Shown here piece by piece: positions 13,060 to 21,542 of a DNA stretch of 64,000 nt (its first letter is position 1; each line of letters opens with the position of its first letter). This DNA is from Acidobacteriota bacterium. GTDB lineage: Bacteria; Acidobacteriota; Blastocatellia; Pyrinomonadales; Pyrinomonadaceae. The notes beneath the pieces were generated by a model. The model worked only from the letters and a program-made list of their open reading frames with translations. It was not told the DNA's origin and did not search any database. The stretch is from the NCBI GenBank assembly GCA_025463135.1, contig JAOAPY010000037.1:1-64000 (forward strand), written 5' to 3'. Both the position numbers and the translations under genes were made by a program.

Positions 13060-14091
13060 GATAATGGCTCAGTCTTGTTCTTACTTGAAAAGCGAAGGCA
13101 CTGATGCGAGTTAAGACGCGCGGCTCGCAGACTTCGCGGATCGCTCGAGCGCGGATTAGTTTGCAGGTGCGTGTTGAATCAATGAGGAGAAAAGCCGGGC
13201 AAGAAATTCGGCGCGTCAAGATCCGGCGCCAGTTTCAGGATAGGAAAGTAGGGGCAGGTATGTCAACAGGTATTAAAGGGAATTTTCTGCGAGAGCGTTG
13301 CACTCTTAACCAGGGGCACGGGTATGGTGCATAGCGGACAGTCATTTTGCCGCTGTCGTCCTTTTCCTCCGCATTCTTTGGCAAATTACTCTTTCGTGGG
13401 GTGGCTCAATCCCCGGATCTGCACCGTTGGCGGTCCTCGCAGAATGTGCCGGCAATAGAGTTCCGCCATTTCCTGGTGGTAACTGAGGTCCTTCGTTTGA
13501 CCAACGCCGGTGGGTTCCTGATTCGCGACCTCGTCGATTTGCTCGCGGCGGACACTTCGCGTCTTGAACTTTTCCGCGCGAGTATTTCTGGGAGTCCCCA
13601 ACTCGTCGAGGTCAGTCTGGGCAGTCGCCTCTACCGCCTTCCGATTCAAACTCAGCGAATGTGTCGCCGTAGTCAGCGGCACCTGCCGGCCGCCCGCGAA
13701 AATTTCGTGACGACCGCGTGGGGGTGTTCATTCGTCTGAACAAGGTCCGACCGCGACAATCGTTCACGCCTCCCTGGTCTGATCAACCACTGCTGAAACC
13801 CTGGGAAAAGACTAAACCCACGTTGGGGTATCCGCGCCAGACTGATTCACTCTGCCCGGCGTGCCTGCGATCCCTCCCTAATTGAAAGCTGACGACCGGA
13901 ATCATAGCTAACCAAGCCAGGCTGGCAGCCTGTTGTACAGGTAAGAACCGTTTCCCTTCAACACTGGCGGTCTTCTGTGATAGAAAAGCCCACGATGTAG
14001 TTCCGAAACTCGCGTCGCAACTCGGTTGGGCGCTGTCGACAAACACTGATTCCTTTGCGCCTCGGTGCTCGGTTCAGATCGAGAAACCACT
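13060..14091. other. 1-kb intergenic region, no confident gene
   Basis: ORFs on both strands overlap at 13347-13739 (+) and 13386-13682 (-). The minus one (98 codons, GTG start, hydrophilic) is the more protein-like, but neither has a clear ribosome-binding site or a recognisable family. The region separates the divergent protease and kdsB, so it should hold their promoters. Confidence 0.4.
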
Positions 14092-14835
14092 ATGCGAATC
14101 GTCGCCGTGATTCCCGCACGAATGGGTTCGTCCCGCTTCCCCGGAAAACCTCTGGCGCCACTTCTTGGACGGCCAATGATCGAACACGTGGTGAAGCGCG
14201 CCGCGATCTGCGGCCTGCTCGACGCGGTGGTAGTGGCGACTTGCGATGAAGAGATTAGAAAAGGCGTGGCAGGATTCGGAGCCACAGTTGTCATGACGGC
14301 AGCGAGTCATGAGCGTGCCGGCGATCGCGTCGCTGAAGCGGCCGAGCACTTTGACGCGGAGATCATCGTCATGATTCAGGGCGACGAGCCGATGATCACG
14401 CCCGATATGATCGAAGCTGCCGTGGCTCCCCTCATGCTGGACCCATCGATAGAATGTGTGAATCTCGCGCATCGGATTGTCGATCGCGCCGGCTATATCG
14501 ATCCCAACACCATCAAAGTCGTGACAAACATTCACGGAGACGCTCTGTACTTTTCGCGTTCGCCTATTCCGGCGATCGACTTTTCAGCCGTCGACCCTCC
14601 GGCTGTGTTCAAGCAGGTTTGCGTCATTCCCTTCCGGGCCAACTTCCTCCGTGAGTTTGCGCGCCTCGCGCCGACACCTCTGGAACGCGCAGAGTCGATC
14701 GATATGCTGCGCATAGTTGAGCATGGCAGGCGCGTTCGAATCGTCGAGACCCTCGTGAACACTCACTCGGTGGATACGCCGGAGGACCTCCGCCTGGTCG
14801 CAGAGCTCATGAGAAAAGATCCTTTGATAGTTTAG
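14092..14835 (+). CDS. kdsB: 3-deoxy-manno-octulosonate cytidylyltransferase (CMP-KDO synthetase)
   Basis: KdsB activates KDO with CTP to give CMP-KDO, the donor for the lipopolysaccharide inner core. The 247-aa length is standard. Motifs are clear: the N-terminal nucleotide-binding PARMGSSRFPGKPL at residues 8-21, the metal-binding QGDEP at about residue 95, and a C-terminal ESIDMLRIVEHG. I use ATG 14092, since family members start with MRIVAVIPAR; an upstream in-frame start at 14065 would add nine unconserved residues. Its presence indicates a Gram-negative envelope. The next genes may belong to the same surface-polysaccharide locus. A CMP-sugar synthetase for another keto-acid cannot be ruled out. 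Cytoplasmic. Confidence 0.92.
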   Translation: MRIVAVIPARMGSSRFPGKPLAPLLGRPMIEHVVKRAAICGLLDAVVVATCDEEIRKGVAGFGATVVMTAASHERAGDRVAEAAEHFDAEIIVMIQGDEPMITPDMIEAAVAPLMLDPSIECVNLAHRIVDRAGYIDPNTIKVVTNIHGDALYFSRSPIPAIDFSAVDPPAVFKQVCVIPFRANFLREFARLAPTPLERAESIDMLRIVEHGRRVRIVETLVNTHSVDTPEDLRLVAELMRKDPLIV

Positions 14836-14844
14836 TTTGTCAGG

Positions 14845-14998
14845 TAAGTAGCACAGACTTCAGTCTGTGTCTCAAGGGTGAGTTCTTGGACTTCAGGAGC
14901 ACTGATCAAGTGTCTATGATGCGTAGCGTCGATATGATCCCGGCGTTGCAACGCCGGGCTAAAGTCACATCGACGCTACGCGTCGAAGACACTTGTTC
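14845..14998. repeat. Nested palindromes between kdsB and the dehydrogenase
   Basis: AGTAGCACAGACTTCAGTCTGTG (about 14848) is a palindromic hairpin of the family seen near 1100-1184. Bases 14908-14998 form a longer inverted repeat with arms AAGTGTCT...GCGTAGCGTCGAT and its complement, centred on the palindrome CCCGGCGTTGCAACGCCGGG (14939-14958). Confidence 0.8.
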
Positions 14999-15073
14999 AG
15001 AGCTTCCGTTAGTTTGTTACCCGCGAGGCGCACAAGTGCGCTTTCTAAACGAAGTCGCGACCTGGATCCATCC

Positions 15074-15991
15074 ATGACCTGGCGAGTCCTGATCAGTGCG
15101 CCGTATTTCCTGCCGGTCCTCGCAGAGTTTCGCTCGCGCCTGGAGGCCGAAGGCATTGAAATCCTTACGGTGCCGGTGCGCGAGCGGATTTGCGAAAAGG
15201 AACTCCTGTCTTTGGTTGGAAATATTGACGGGGCGATCTGCGGCGATGATGAATTCACTGAAGCGGTGTTGCGCGCCGCGCCGCGGCTGAAAGTGATCTC
15301 GAAGTGGGGCACCGGAATTGACTCGATCGATGCCGCCGCCGCGACCAAACTTGGCATTCGCATTTGCAACGCGCCGAACGCTTTCACGGATCCGGTGGCC
15401 GACACCGTGCTGGGTTATATACTCTGCTTCGCTCGCGGGCTGCCATGGATGGACCAGGATATTCGCCGCGGGTTATGGACCAAGCGAAATGCCGTCTCGC
15501 TGAGCAGTTGCACGCTGGGTGTAGTCGGTGTGGGGAATATCGGCAAAGCGGTAATTCGCCGCGCCCGAGCGTTCGGAATGACAGTGCTCGGAACCGACCC
15601 AGTGCCGGCGCCGGCCGCTTTCGTCGCGGAGAATGAATTGAGAATGGTACCGCTGCGAACTTTACTGCGGGAGTCAGACTTTGTATCGCTGCACTGCGAT
15701 CTAAATCCAAGCTCCTTTCATTTGCTGGGCCGCTCTGAACTAGCTTTGCTCAAGCCGGCGGCCTGTCTCATCAACACAGCGCGCGGTCCAATAATCGACG
15801 AGCCGGCCCTTATCGAGGCACTGCAGGCGCGCCGGATTGCCGGCGCTGCGCTTTGCCGAGAGAAAACTTTGAACGTTGCCTGCTATGAACGCCGCCGCGC
15901 CAATCAAAGACAATTTTCCGGACCTCGCCTCATGCGGCGACCACGCCCACCTCCTTTGCCACGGCATCAAGAGCATTCTGCGCTGCGATGA
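15074..15991 (+). pseudogene. D-2-hydroxyacid dehydrogenase, C-terminally truncated
   Basis: The protein follows the phosphoglycerate-dehydrogenase-like family: an N-terminal substrate domain (KWGTGIDSID at about residue 77), an NAD-binding Rossmann motif GVVGVGNIGKAV at about 150, and the catalytic-arginine motif INTARGPIIDE at about 235. After RIAGAAL (about residue 257) the family continues with DVFExEP (catalytic Glu), then a P-H motif (catalytic His). Here the sequence instead runs into about 48 unrelated Arg/Pro-rich residues that overlap the next gene. So two of the three catalytic residues are missing. The break is probably a deletion that joined it to the downstream gene. It is unlikely to be active as a dehydrogenase. 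Start ATG 15074 gives MTWRVLISAPYF, typical of the family. Confidence 0.8.
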
Positions 15992-17309
15992 GGCGAAAGT
16001 CGTTGCCGGGATCGCCCATTATGTCGTCGCGCAGCGTCCTGCTTTGCGCCTGTTGTCAAAATTGATCGAAAGAACTTCACATACCTCGTTCCCAACCGCG
16101 GTCGCCCTGTATGGCGGCTTGAGAAGTTTTCTTGCAGTGCACCAGGGCCCTCAACGGGGAGGCGCGGTTTGGATCGCGCGTCTCGGTAACGAACGGCAGG
16201 TCATCGAAGCAACAATTGCGCAGTCAGGAAAACAAGTCGCGGAGTCGAGTTGGACTGAGCTCAAATTTCATTGGTGGCCCGACCGGCGTGCGCTCGCTCA
16301 GTTGATGCGGATCATAAGCAAGACGCGCGCAAAATCGCGGCGGGATAACTACCTTCGCTCGCGGCGTCGTCTTTTCCGCCTCATTGCCCTACTGCGTCGG
16401 CGTTATGAGTTTTTTAGAGTGCTGCGAGTCGTGGAACTGATCGCGTTCTACAGCCGGTACGTGAACATCCTTGAGCAAGGTCAGTTCAATCTTGCGGTCA
16501 CTTCGAACCACAGTAACCCGCACGGCATTGCCTTTAATCTCGCGGCGCGCAAGTGTGGCATACCTGTCGTGCTGATCTCGCACGGTATGCCGGTGCAGCC
16601 AGTCGCCCGGCTTTCATTCAATCTGGCCGTGGTCCATTGCGAAGCGGCGCGACGGACCTACATCAATGAAGGCTGCCAAATGGCGCGTGTGCTGGTCCAT
16701 AGCCGCCGGCGAGACTACGCGCCCATGCCCACTAAACTGCCGGAGCGCCTGACAGTCGGCGTGTTCCTCTGTAAGGATGTGAATGAGAAGCGTTTGCTCA
16801 CCTTGCTCGAGCGCCTGCTGGAACATCCCCGCGTTTCCCGCATTTTGGTGCGCCCTCATCCGACGAATTTGTGGGAAGGCCTCGAAAGTTGGATTGCGGC
16901 AAGGAATGATCCGCGTGTGAGAAGCAGTGCCAATCACTCCGTCGTTCGCGATCTTGATGCTTCGCATATCGTTCTGGCAGGTAACTCCAGCGTGCTGATC
17001 GAAGCTGTCAATGCCGGCCGGCCGAGTGCTTACGTAACCGATCTGGACCACGGTGCTCCGGATATTCACGAGTTCGTGGCAAGCGGCCTGATCTATCCGC
17101 TCGCGGGCGATGTCGCATTCGAACCCGCGGCCCTGCTTCACTTTTATCAGCGCCCGGATTGGGAAAATAAGCTGCGGCTTTTCGCCAACCTCGATGAAGA
17201 TGAAACCGTAGTCGCCCAACGTATTGGCGCGGCGCTGCGAGAGCTTATCGAAGCCGGTCAGGAACCTAAAGCGGAAAGCCTGTCGAAAGCAGGTACACTG
17301 CGAATGTAG
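15885..17309 (+). CDS. Probable GT-B-type surface-polysaccharide protein
   Basis: A 474-aa protein I cannot place exactly. The C-terminal half looks like a nucleotide-sugar-dependent GT-B fold, as in capsule polysaccharide or CDP-glycerol transferase-like families: SNHSNPHGIAFNLA around residue 208, VVLISHGMPVQP around 228, LVRPHPTNLWEG around 323 and AGNSSVLIEAVNAGRP around 365. No membrane segment is clear, so it is probably cytoplasmic or peripheral. The start is ATG 15885, with an alternative TTG at 15876. It overlaps the broken dehydrogenase by 107 nt and the convergent DUF2891 gene by 44 nt. Proximity to kdsB supports a role in envelope glycan synthesis. Function is inferred from motifs and context only. 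Confidence 0.6.
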   Translation: MNAAAPIKDNFPDLASCGDHAHLLCHGIKSILRCDEAKVVAGIAHYVVAQRPALRLLSKLIERTSHTSFPTAVALYGGLRSFLAVHQGPQRGGAVWIARLGNERQVIEATIAQSGKQVAESSWTELKFHWWPDRRALAQLMRIISKTRAKSRRDNYLRSRRRLFRLIALLRRRYEFFRVLRVVELIAFYSRYVNILEQGQFNLAVTSNHSNPHGIAFNLAARKCGIPVVLISHGMPVQPVARLSFNLAVVHCEAARRTYINEGCQMARVLVHSRRRDYAPMPTKLPERLTVGVFLCKDVNEKRLLTLLERLLEHPRVSRILVRPHPTNLWEGLESWIAARNDPRVRSSANHSVVRDLDASHIVLAGNSSVLIEAVNAGRPSAYVTDLDHGAPDIHEFVASGLIYPLAGDVAFEPAALLHFYQRPDWENKLRLFANLDEDETVVAQRIGAALRELIEAGQEPKAESLSKAGTLRM

Positions 17310-18297
17310 CCAACCAATGTTCGCCTTCATAATGGCCGCTCGACACACTCGCCAATCCCGCCTGCGCGTGGAGCAACGCTGAGTTCGTAAGTCTAATGAC
17401 GGCTTCATCACCGGGTGAAAGGTTCGCGGCGATACTTTGCATGCACCAGGCGCGGCTCAGGTTCAGGCCATCGAGATGGACCAACTTTCCATCGGTTCGG
17501 TCGGACACTGTGACGGGGACAAACAGATTCCGCGGCTCGCCATTTTCCAGTTGCGGCACGAAACCTTTGAACCAATCTCTGAACGCTGCCGGCGATAAAA
17601 CTCGACGCATCAGATCCGCTTCCACCAATGCGGGTGAAAGAAAATCCTCGCCGCTCGGCTCCCAGGCGGCCGCATAATCAGCGTCTGACAAAAAATAAGT
17701 ACGGCTCCGCTCTTCGATCAATTCCGTCAATTCCTGATGCTCGGTTGTGCGGGCGTAGTCCAGTGCGAACGATAAGCCAAAGGCGGTGTTCGGATGAACT
17801 CCGGTACGAATCGGATAGAGCTGCTTTGGCAGAAAAGTCAGATATCGCTCAACCACTGCATCAACCAACGGCGTAAGATTCTGTGACCATCGCGCCACTT
17901 CCGCATCGCTGCTTAAGCTGAGTTCTTCCGCTAATTTCAGCAACCAGGTCCAGCCATACATCCGTTCAAACGAATCGCGGTCTCTTTGTTGAAAGTAGTG
18001 TGCTTCTGTCAGCAGGCTTTCCGCCGTGAGGTTCTCATTCAACGCCGCGCGAATCTCAAACGCTTCCGGAAGATTTGCAAAGAGTCGCAACAAGTGAGCG
18101 AGCAGCCAGTGGCCGTGGACCGATGAGTGCCAGTCAAAGCAGCCGTAAAAAGCCGGATGCAACGCGCGAGGATTTTTTACCTGACTGGCATCAGCCAGTA
18201 CATGATCCAGCTTGTTAGGGTATTCCCTCCGAATACAACGCAGGACCAGCCGGGCAAACTGAGAGCCATAATCGGAAAGCTTTGGTGTCATCGACAA
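17266..18297 (-). CDS. DUF2891 family protein
   Basis: The 343-aa protein matches DUF2891, with the signature HPAFYGCFDWHSSVHGHW at residues 47-64 and a mostly alpha-helical pattern typical of an (alpha/alpha)-barrel. Further conserved stretches are MYGWTWLLKLAEEL and GLNLSRAWCMQSIA. The conserved His/Asp/Trp clusters suggest an enzyme acting on carbohydrate, but the family has no firmly known reaction that I can name. No signal peptide is visible. Its 3' end overlaps the convergent upstream gene by 44 nt. Confidence 0.85.
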   Translation of the reverse strand: MSMTPKLSDYGSQFARLVLRCIRREYPNKLDHVLADASQVKNPRALHPAFYGCFDWHSSVHGHWLLAHLLRLFANLPEAFEIRAALNENLTAESLLTEAHYFQQRDRDSFERMYGWTWLLKLAEELSLSSDAEVARWSQNLTPLVDAVVERYLTFLPKQLYPIRTGVHPNTAFGLSFALDYARTTEHQELTELIEERSRTYFLSDADYAAAWEPSGEDFLSPALVEADLMRRVLSPAAFRDWFKGFVPQLENGEPRNLFVPVTVSDRTDGKLVHLDGLNLSRAWCMQSIAANLSPGDEAVIRLTNSALLHAQAGLASVSSGHYEGEHWLATFAVYLLSTGFPL

Positions 18298-18580
18298 CGT
18301 CAGCCGCTCATTTCCAATGAATCAGTTCAGACCACTTGCGGTCTCAGAGGCCCGAGGGGCAGCTGGCAGTCAGGAAGGGGACCCTGTCCCCCGCTTCAAG
18401 TTGGGCCATATTCATGAAGAGGTTGGCTCTAAAGCTGGCCCCACAAATATTTGTTCATCCTCAGCTCGAAAGTACCGCGAGTTGAAGCGGGGACAGGGTC
18501 CCCTTCCTGACTGTAGCTTCCCTATCGGGCTATTGACAACGTAGACACCTCTAAAGCCGTGGTCACAATTTAGGGATACT
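18298..18580. repeat. Inverted repeat with GGGGACAGGGTCCCC arms
   Basis: GTCAGGAAGGGGACCCTGTC (18369 on) is the reverse complement of GACAGGGTCCCCTTCCTGAC (about 18495-18514). The arms are about 105 nt apart. No ORF is supported between them. Confidence 0.8.
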
Positions 18581-19546
18581 TCAAAACAACCGTATCATGA
18601 GCCACATCACGAGCACATGCATTGTCCAGATTGTTAGTGCAAACGGCGCCTGGAACTTTATGACGCCATACTGATCACGCATATCCAACAAAGCCGTTGG
18701 GACAATATTAAAGTTAGCGGCCATCGGCGTCATTAACGTACCGGTCGACCCGGCGGTCAACGTAACGATGGCCACCATCGCCGGATCCACTCCGAATGGT
18801 TTAATGATCAAGGGCACCAGGACACCAGCCGCAATCACGGGAAAGGCTGCAAACGAATTACCCATCACCATAGTAAACAGCGCCATACCCAAACAGTTGG
18901 CGACAATCAGAAGAAAGAGGTTTTGTCCCGGGATGATTTTCTGTATGCCCTGCGCAATCAGATCCCCAATCTTGCTTGCAGTGAAGATCACGCCGAGCGA
19001 AGCCAGTAACGCGGGCAGGATATTAACGGCGCCCATCGCGTCATTCAGGCGTCTTCCCTCTTGAAAAGCTTCTCGCCAGGTTCCTCTCGTGAGGGCTATG
19101 CCGACGACCACCGCCGCAACCCCGCCATAACCAAGTCCAATCAGCGCGCCGTCATTTGAACTGTATCCCAGCCACCTGAAAACAAGTGCGAAAGCGAAAG
19201 TGATGAAAGGAATACAGAGTACCAGCAGAAAAATTCTGTTGCCTATTGAAGTGGCCCGGGATTTGATCTGGCCCGTCTTTGTAACTTCTTCGGAATCATC
19301 GCCCCGGCTGACGCGACCGGCCCCATCGATCGCGACCATTGCGAAAACCATCAAGCCTGCGATCCAGGTGGGTAAGATGCTGCCGAGCACAAAGATGATT
19401 CCCAGGATACTCCAAAACAGTGCGGTGCCGATTCTGTGTTTGTTACTACGGTCTCTGAAATTCAACGCCGCGAAAATGAAGAGTACGATGCCGGTAAGAA
19501 TATAAACCGCATTAAGACTGAAGAGTGCTGAAGTAAGGAAAGTCAT
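18581..19546 (-). CDS. DUF979 membrane protein (permease partner)
   Basis: A 321-aa polytopic membrane protein of the DUF979 family with about nine hydrophobic segments, for example [15 protein letters not shown] at the N-terminus and [16 protein letters not shown] at the C-terminus. DUF969 and DUF979 occur as adjacent genes and together resemble the halves of a transporter. The substrate is not established to my knowledge. I chose ATG 19546 because it overlaps the DUF969 stop as ATGA and removes a 39-residue hydrophilic extension that the longer ORF would add. It is translationally coupled to the upstream DUF969 gene. Confidence 0.87.
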   Translation of the reverse strand: MTFLTSALFSLNAVYILTGIVLFIFAALNFRDRSNKHRIGTALFWSILGIIFVLGSILPTWIAGLMVFAMVAIDGAGRVSRGDDSEEVTKTGQIKSRATSIGNRIFLLVLCIPFITFAFALVFRWLGYSSNDGALIGLGYGGVAAVVVGIALTRGTWREAFQEGRRLNDAMGAVNILPALLASLGVIFTASKIGDLIAQGIQKIIPGQNLFLLIVANCLGMALFTMVMGNSFAAFPVIAAGVLVPLIIKPFGVDPAMVAIVTLTAGSTGTLMTPMAANFNIVPTALLDMRDQYGVIKFQAPFALTIWTMHVLVMWLMIRLF

Positions 19547-20304
19547 GAGCTCTTGCCGGGTGACAAACGTTTCTTCTCTCGGAGGTCGAGCAACCAGAAT
19601 TGGAAAGCGGCGATAATGATTGAGAGCGAGGCAATCGGGATGGCGTACAAGACCAAACTCCAAACGCTGACCTGATAGCCCAGGCCTTTCATCACACCAT
19701 AGACGAGCAGAATACCGGGCAACACCGGTGAAAGATTCTGCCCGTAGAAATTTCCATAGTTCTCGCTCGCTGCATTCGCAGCCTTGATCTCTTCTACTAT
19801 CGTTCCCGGTATGACATCGACAGTCCTGGCGCGCGCAGCTGCTTCCGCGGCCCCCAGCGACATTGGAAACGTTAGCGGTCTGACAAAAGCCGGATGACCG
19901 TTCAACCTGATGCCCAAAATCCCCATCAGTACCCGCGAGAGCTGATAGATGAAGAGTAAGCGACCGACAGTAGCCGCCCTGATACGACGAACGAAGAGTG
20001 CGGCCTGTTCCTGCAATCCATAGCGCTCTGCGAGACCAATCGCCGGCAGCGTGAGAATAAAAAGGGTCATCAAGCGATTTTCAACAAAGGCGCGCCCCAG
20101 CATGTTGATGATGCCTTCCTGTCCCGCTCTGGTCAGGTACGGCAATCCCTGGAAAACGCCCTGGCTGGAAAGGAGCGGCAGGCCGGCCAGAAGACCGGTG
20201 ACGAGGGCGGCAGTTACCACAACCAAAGTCGTGCGCAGTCGTAGCGCCAGGCCAATGATAACGATCGCGATTCCGGCGAGCTTGAATAGTTCCGGAATGT
20301 GCAA
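19543..20304 (-). CDS. DUF969 membrane protein (permease partner)
   Basis: A 253-aa polytopic membrane protein of the DUF969 family, the usual partner of DUF979. It begins [21 protein letters not shown] and has a conserved central [11 protein letters not shown] stretch. The best start is TTG at 20304: AGGGAG lies six bases upstream and the resulting N-terminus matches the family. An ATG at 20373 would add 23 residues that are not membrane-like. Its stop overlaps the DUF979 start (ATGA). Inner-membrane transport is likely. Confidence 0.85.
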   Translation of the reverse strand: MHIPELFKLAGIAIVIIGLALRLRTTLVVVTAALVTGLLAGLPLLSSQGVFQGLPYLTRAGQEGIINMLGRAFVENRLMTLFILTLPAIGLAERYGLQEQAALFVRRIRAATVGRLLFIYQLSRVLMGILGIRLNGHPAFVRPLTFPMSLGAAEAAARARTVDVIPGTIVEEIKAANAASENYGNFYGQNLSPVLPGILLVYGVMKGLGYQVSVWSLVLYAIPIASLSIIIAAFQFWLLDLREKKRLSPGKSS

Positions 20305-20537
20305 GTTGAACTCCCTGAGAGTTATCTTGAACTGCCGCCAAACAGTGCAGGCAGCAACCTGCGTAAGTACCAATTTCGAAAGTCCTGGAAAAACCTAAGG
20401 AAGCCCTGAATCAGCTGGGAAGAGAAGTCTCGATCAACCCGCGACAGCGGGTGCCGGCATAAAGTCTGGCGATGACTTGATAAGGAGCTTCTTATTCTTT
20501 GGAGTGCGAACTCGACGCTGCAGCGACAACAGAATTC

Positions 20538-21236
20538 TTAGAGCCGGCGACACATTTCCGCACCCCAGGGTGTCGCTACGGCTCGTCGATAGGACAATCC
20601 GATCTCCGCGAAGTTCCAGTCCTTGCGCTGCCAGATTGTGCCGTCCGCATATTCGACTCGATTGATGACGACCTTTTCCTGAAATGCAGATCCGGATTTA
20701 TTCGCCAGCGTACCCACACTGACTACGTCGGAGGGGCCCGAGAGACCGAAGGCCTGCACTTCTTTCGCTTTGTCGGCCTTGATGTTTACCCCACAAAGAA
20801 ACTGCCGGCGGGTTACATTCGTGGGATTCGCCGAGTCGATGAATTGATACTCCCAGAACAATATCTCCACTACTTTGGTACTCGTGTTCTGAACTTTCAC
20901 CTGAAAGGAAAAGCCATCGATGGGTTTGTTTTGAGGCCGGCGGGCTTCCTGCACAATCTTTTCAATGGCCGCGCTACGTCCATCGATGGTGTCCTCATTC
21001 GGATCCCTTGCTCCTGCCGGCAAATTAATTCTCGCGTTGCGTGGATAGTTTTTGTTCTCGGGAATCATCGCTCGGGCGGGAGTGTTGTCTGCGGGCGCCT
21101 CGCTTTCGATTACCTGACGACTCTTCTGGTACTTAAAAGTGAGCACCGTCATCGACGCATTCTGTTGCTGTACCGGGGGACTTTGGGGGAGAAAACCAGG
21201 CAGCAGAAACAGCGACAGGATTAATAAAGCTTTCAT
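20538..21236 (-). CDS. Secreted protein of unknown function
   Basis: A 232-aa protein with a clear signal peptide (MKALLILSLFLLPGFLPQSPP). The mature part contains FSFQVKVQNTSTKVVEILFWEYQF (two blocks, about residues 110-133), which reads like a beta-sandwich with a conserved-looking NTSTK turn, then DGTIWQRKDW near the C-terminus. I do not recognise the family. It is monocistronic, with repeats upstream. Periplasmic or outer-envelope location is expected. Confidence 0.75.
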   Translation of the reverse strand: MKALLILSLFLLPGFLPQSPPVQQQNASMTVLTFKYQKSRQVIESEAPADNTPARAMIPENKNYPRNARINLPAGARDPNEDTIDGRSAAIEKIVQEARRPQNKPIDGFSFQVKVQNTSTKVVEILFWEYQFIDSANPTNVTRRQFLCGVNIKADKAKEVQAFGLSGPSDVVSVGTLANKSGSAFQEKVVINRVEYADGTIWQRKDWNFAEIGLSYRRAVATPWGAEMCRRL

Positions 21237-21331
21237 GCGTGGTCTCCGTGGCTAAAGTAGGCGTGCCAATTGTTTTCCGAAAGTTAAGGGAAAGATAATT
21301 AACGAAAGTGCCCCTGTCAATAAAAACGCGC

Positions 21332-21510
21332 GTGGCATCGGCATCCTGCCGATGTGCGCCGGGGCCGAAGCTGCTATCCCGGGTTGTCTCTAGCGTCGCG
21401 CACACGGGCGGGTGTGGCATCGGCATCCTGCCGATGTGCGGCGGGGGCCGAAGTTGCTATCCCGGGTTGCCTCTAGCGTCGCGCACACGGGCGGGACGCC
21501 CGTGCCACGT
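21332..21510. repeat. Tandem 82-bp GC-rich repeat (GGCATCGGCATCCTGCC family)
   Basis: The unit at 21332 is repeated at 21414 with a few changes, and ends in ACACGGGCGGGACGCCCGTG. Relatives occur inside the downstream gene at 22210-22260 and at 48736-48834. Confidence 0.85.
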
Positions 21511-21542
21511 CTTCTGTTAGAATCCAGCCATTCCAAACCATC

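Noticed and set aside
13347-13739. 130-aa plus-strand ORF
   Set aside because: No ribosome-binding site, no domain, and an overlapping minus-strand ORF of similar quality. Left as unassigned intergenic sequence.
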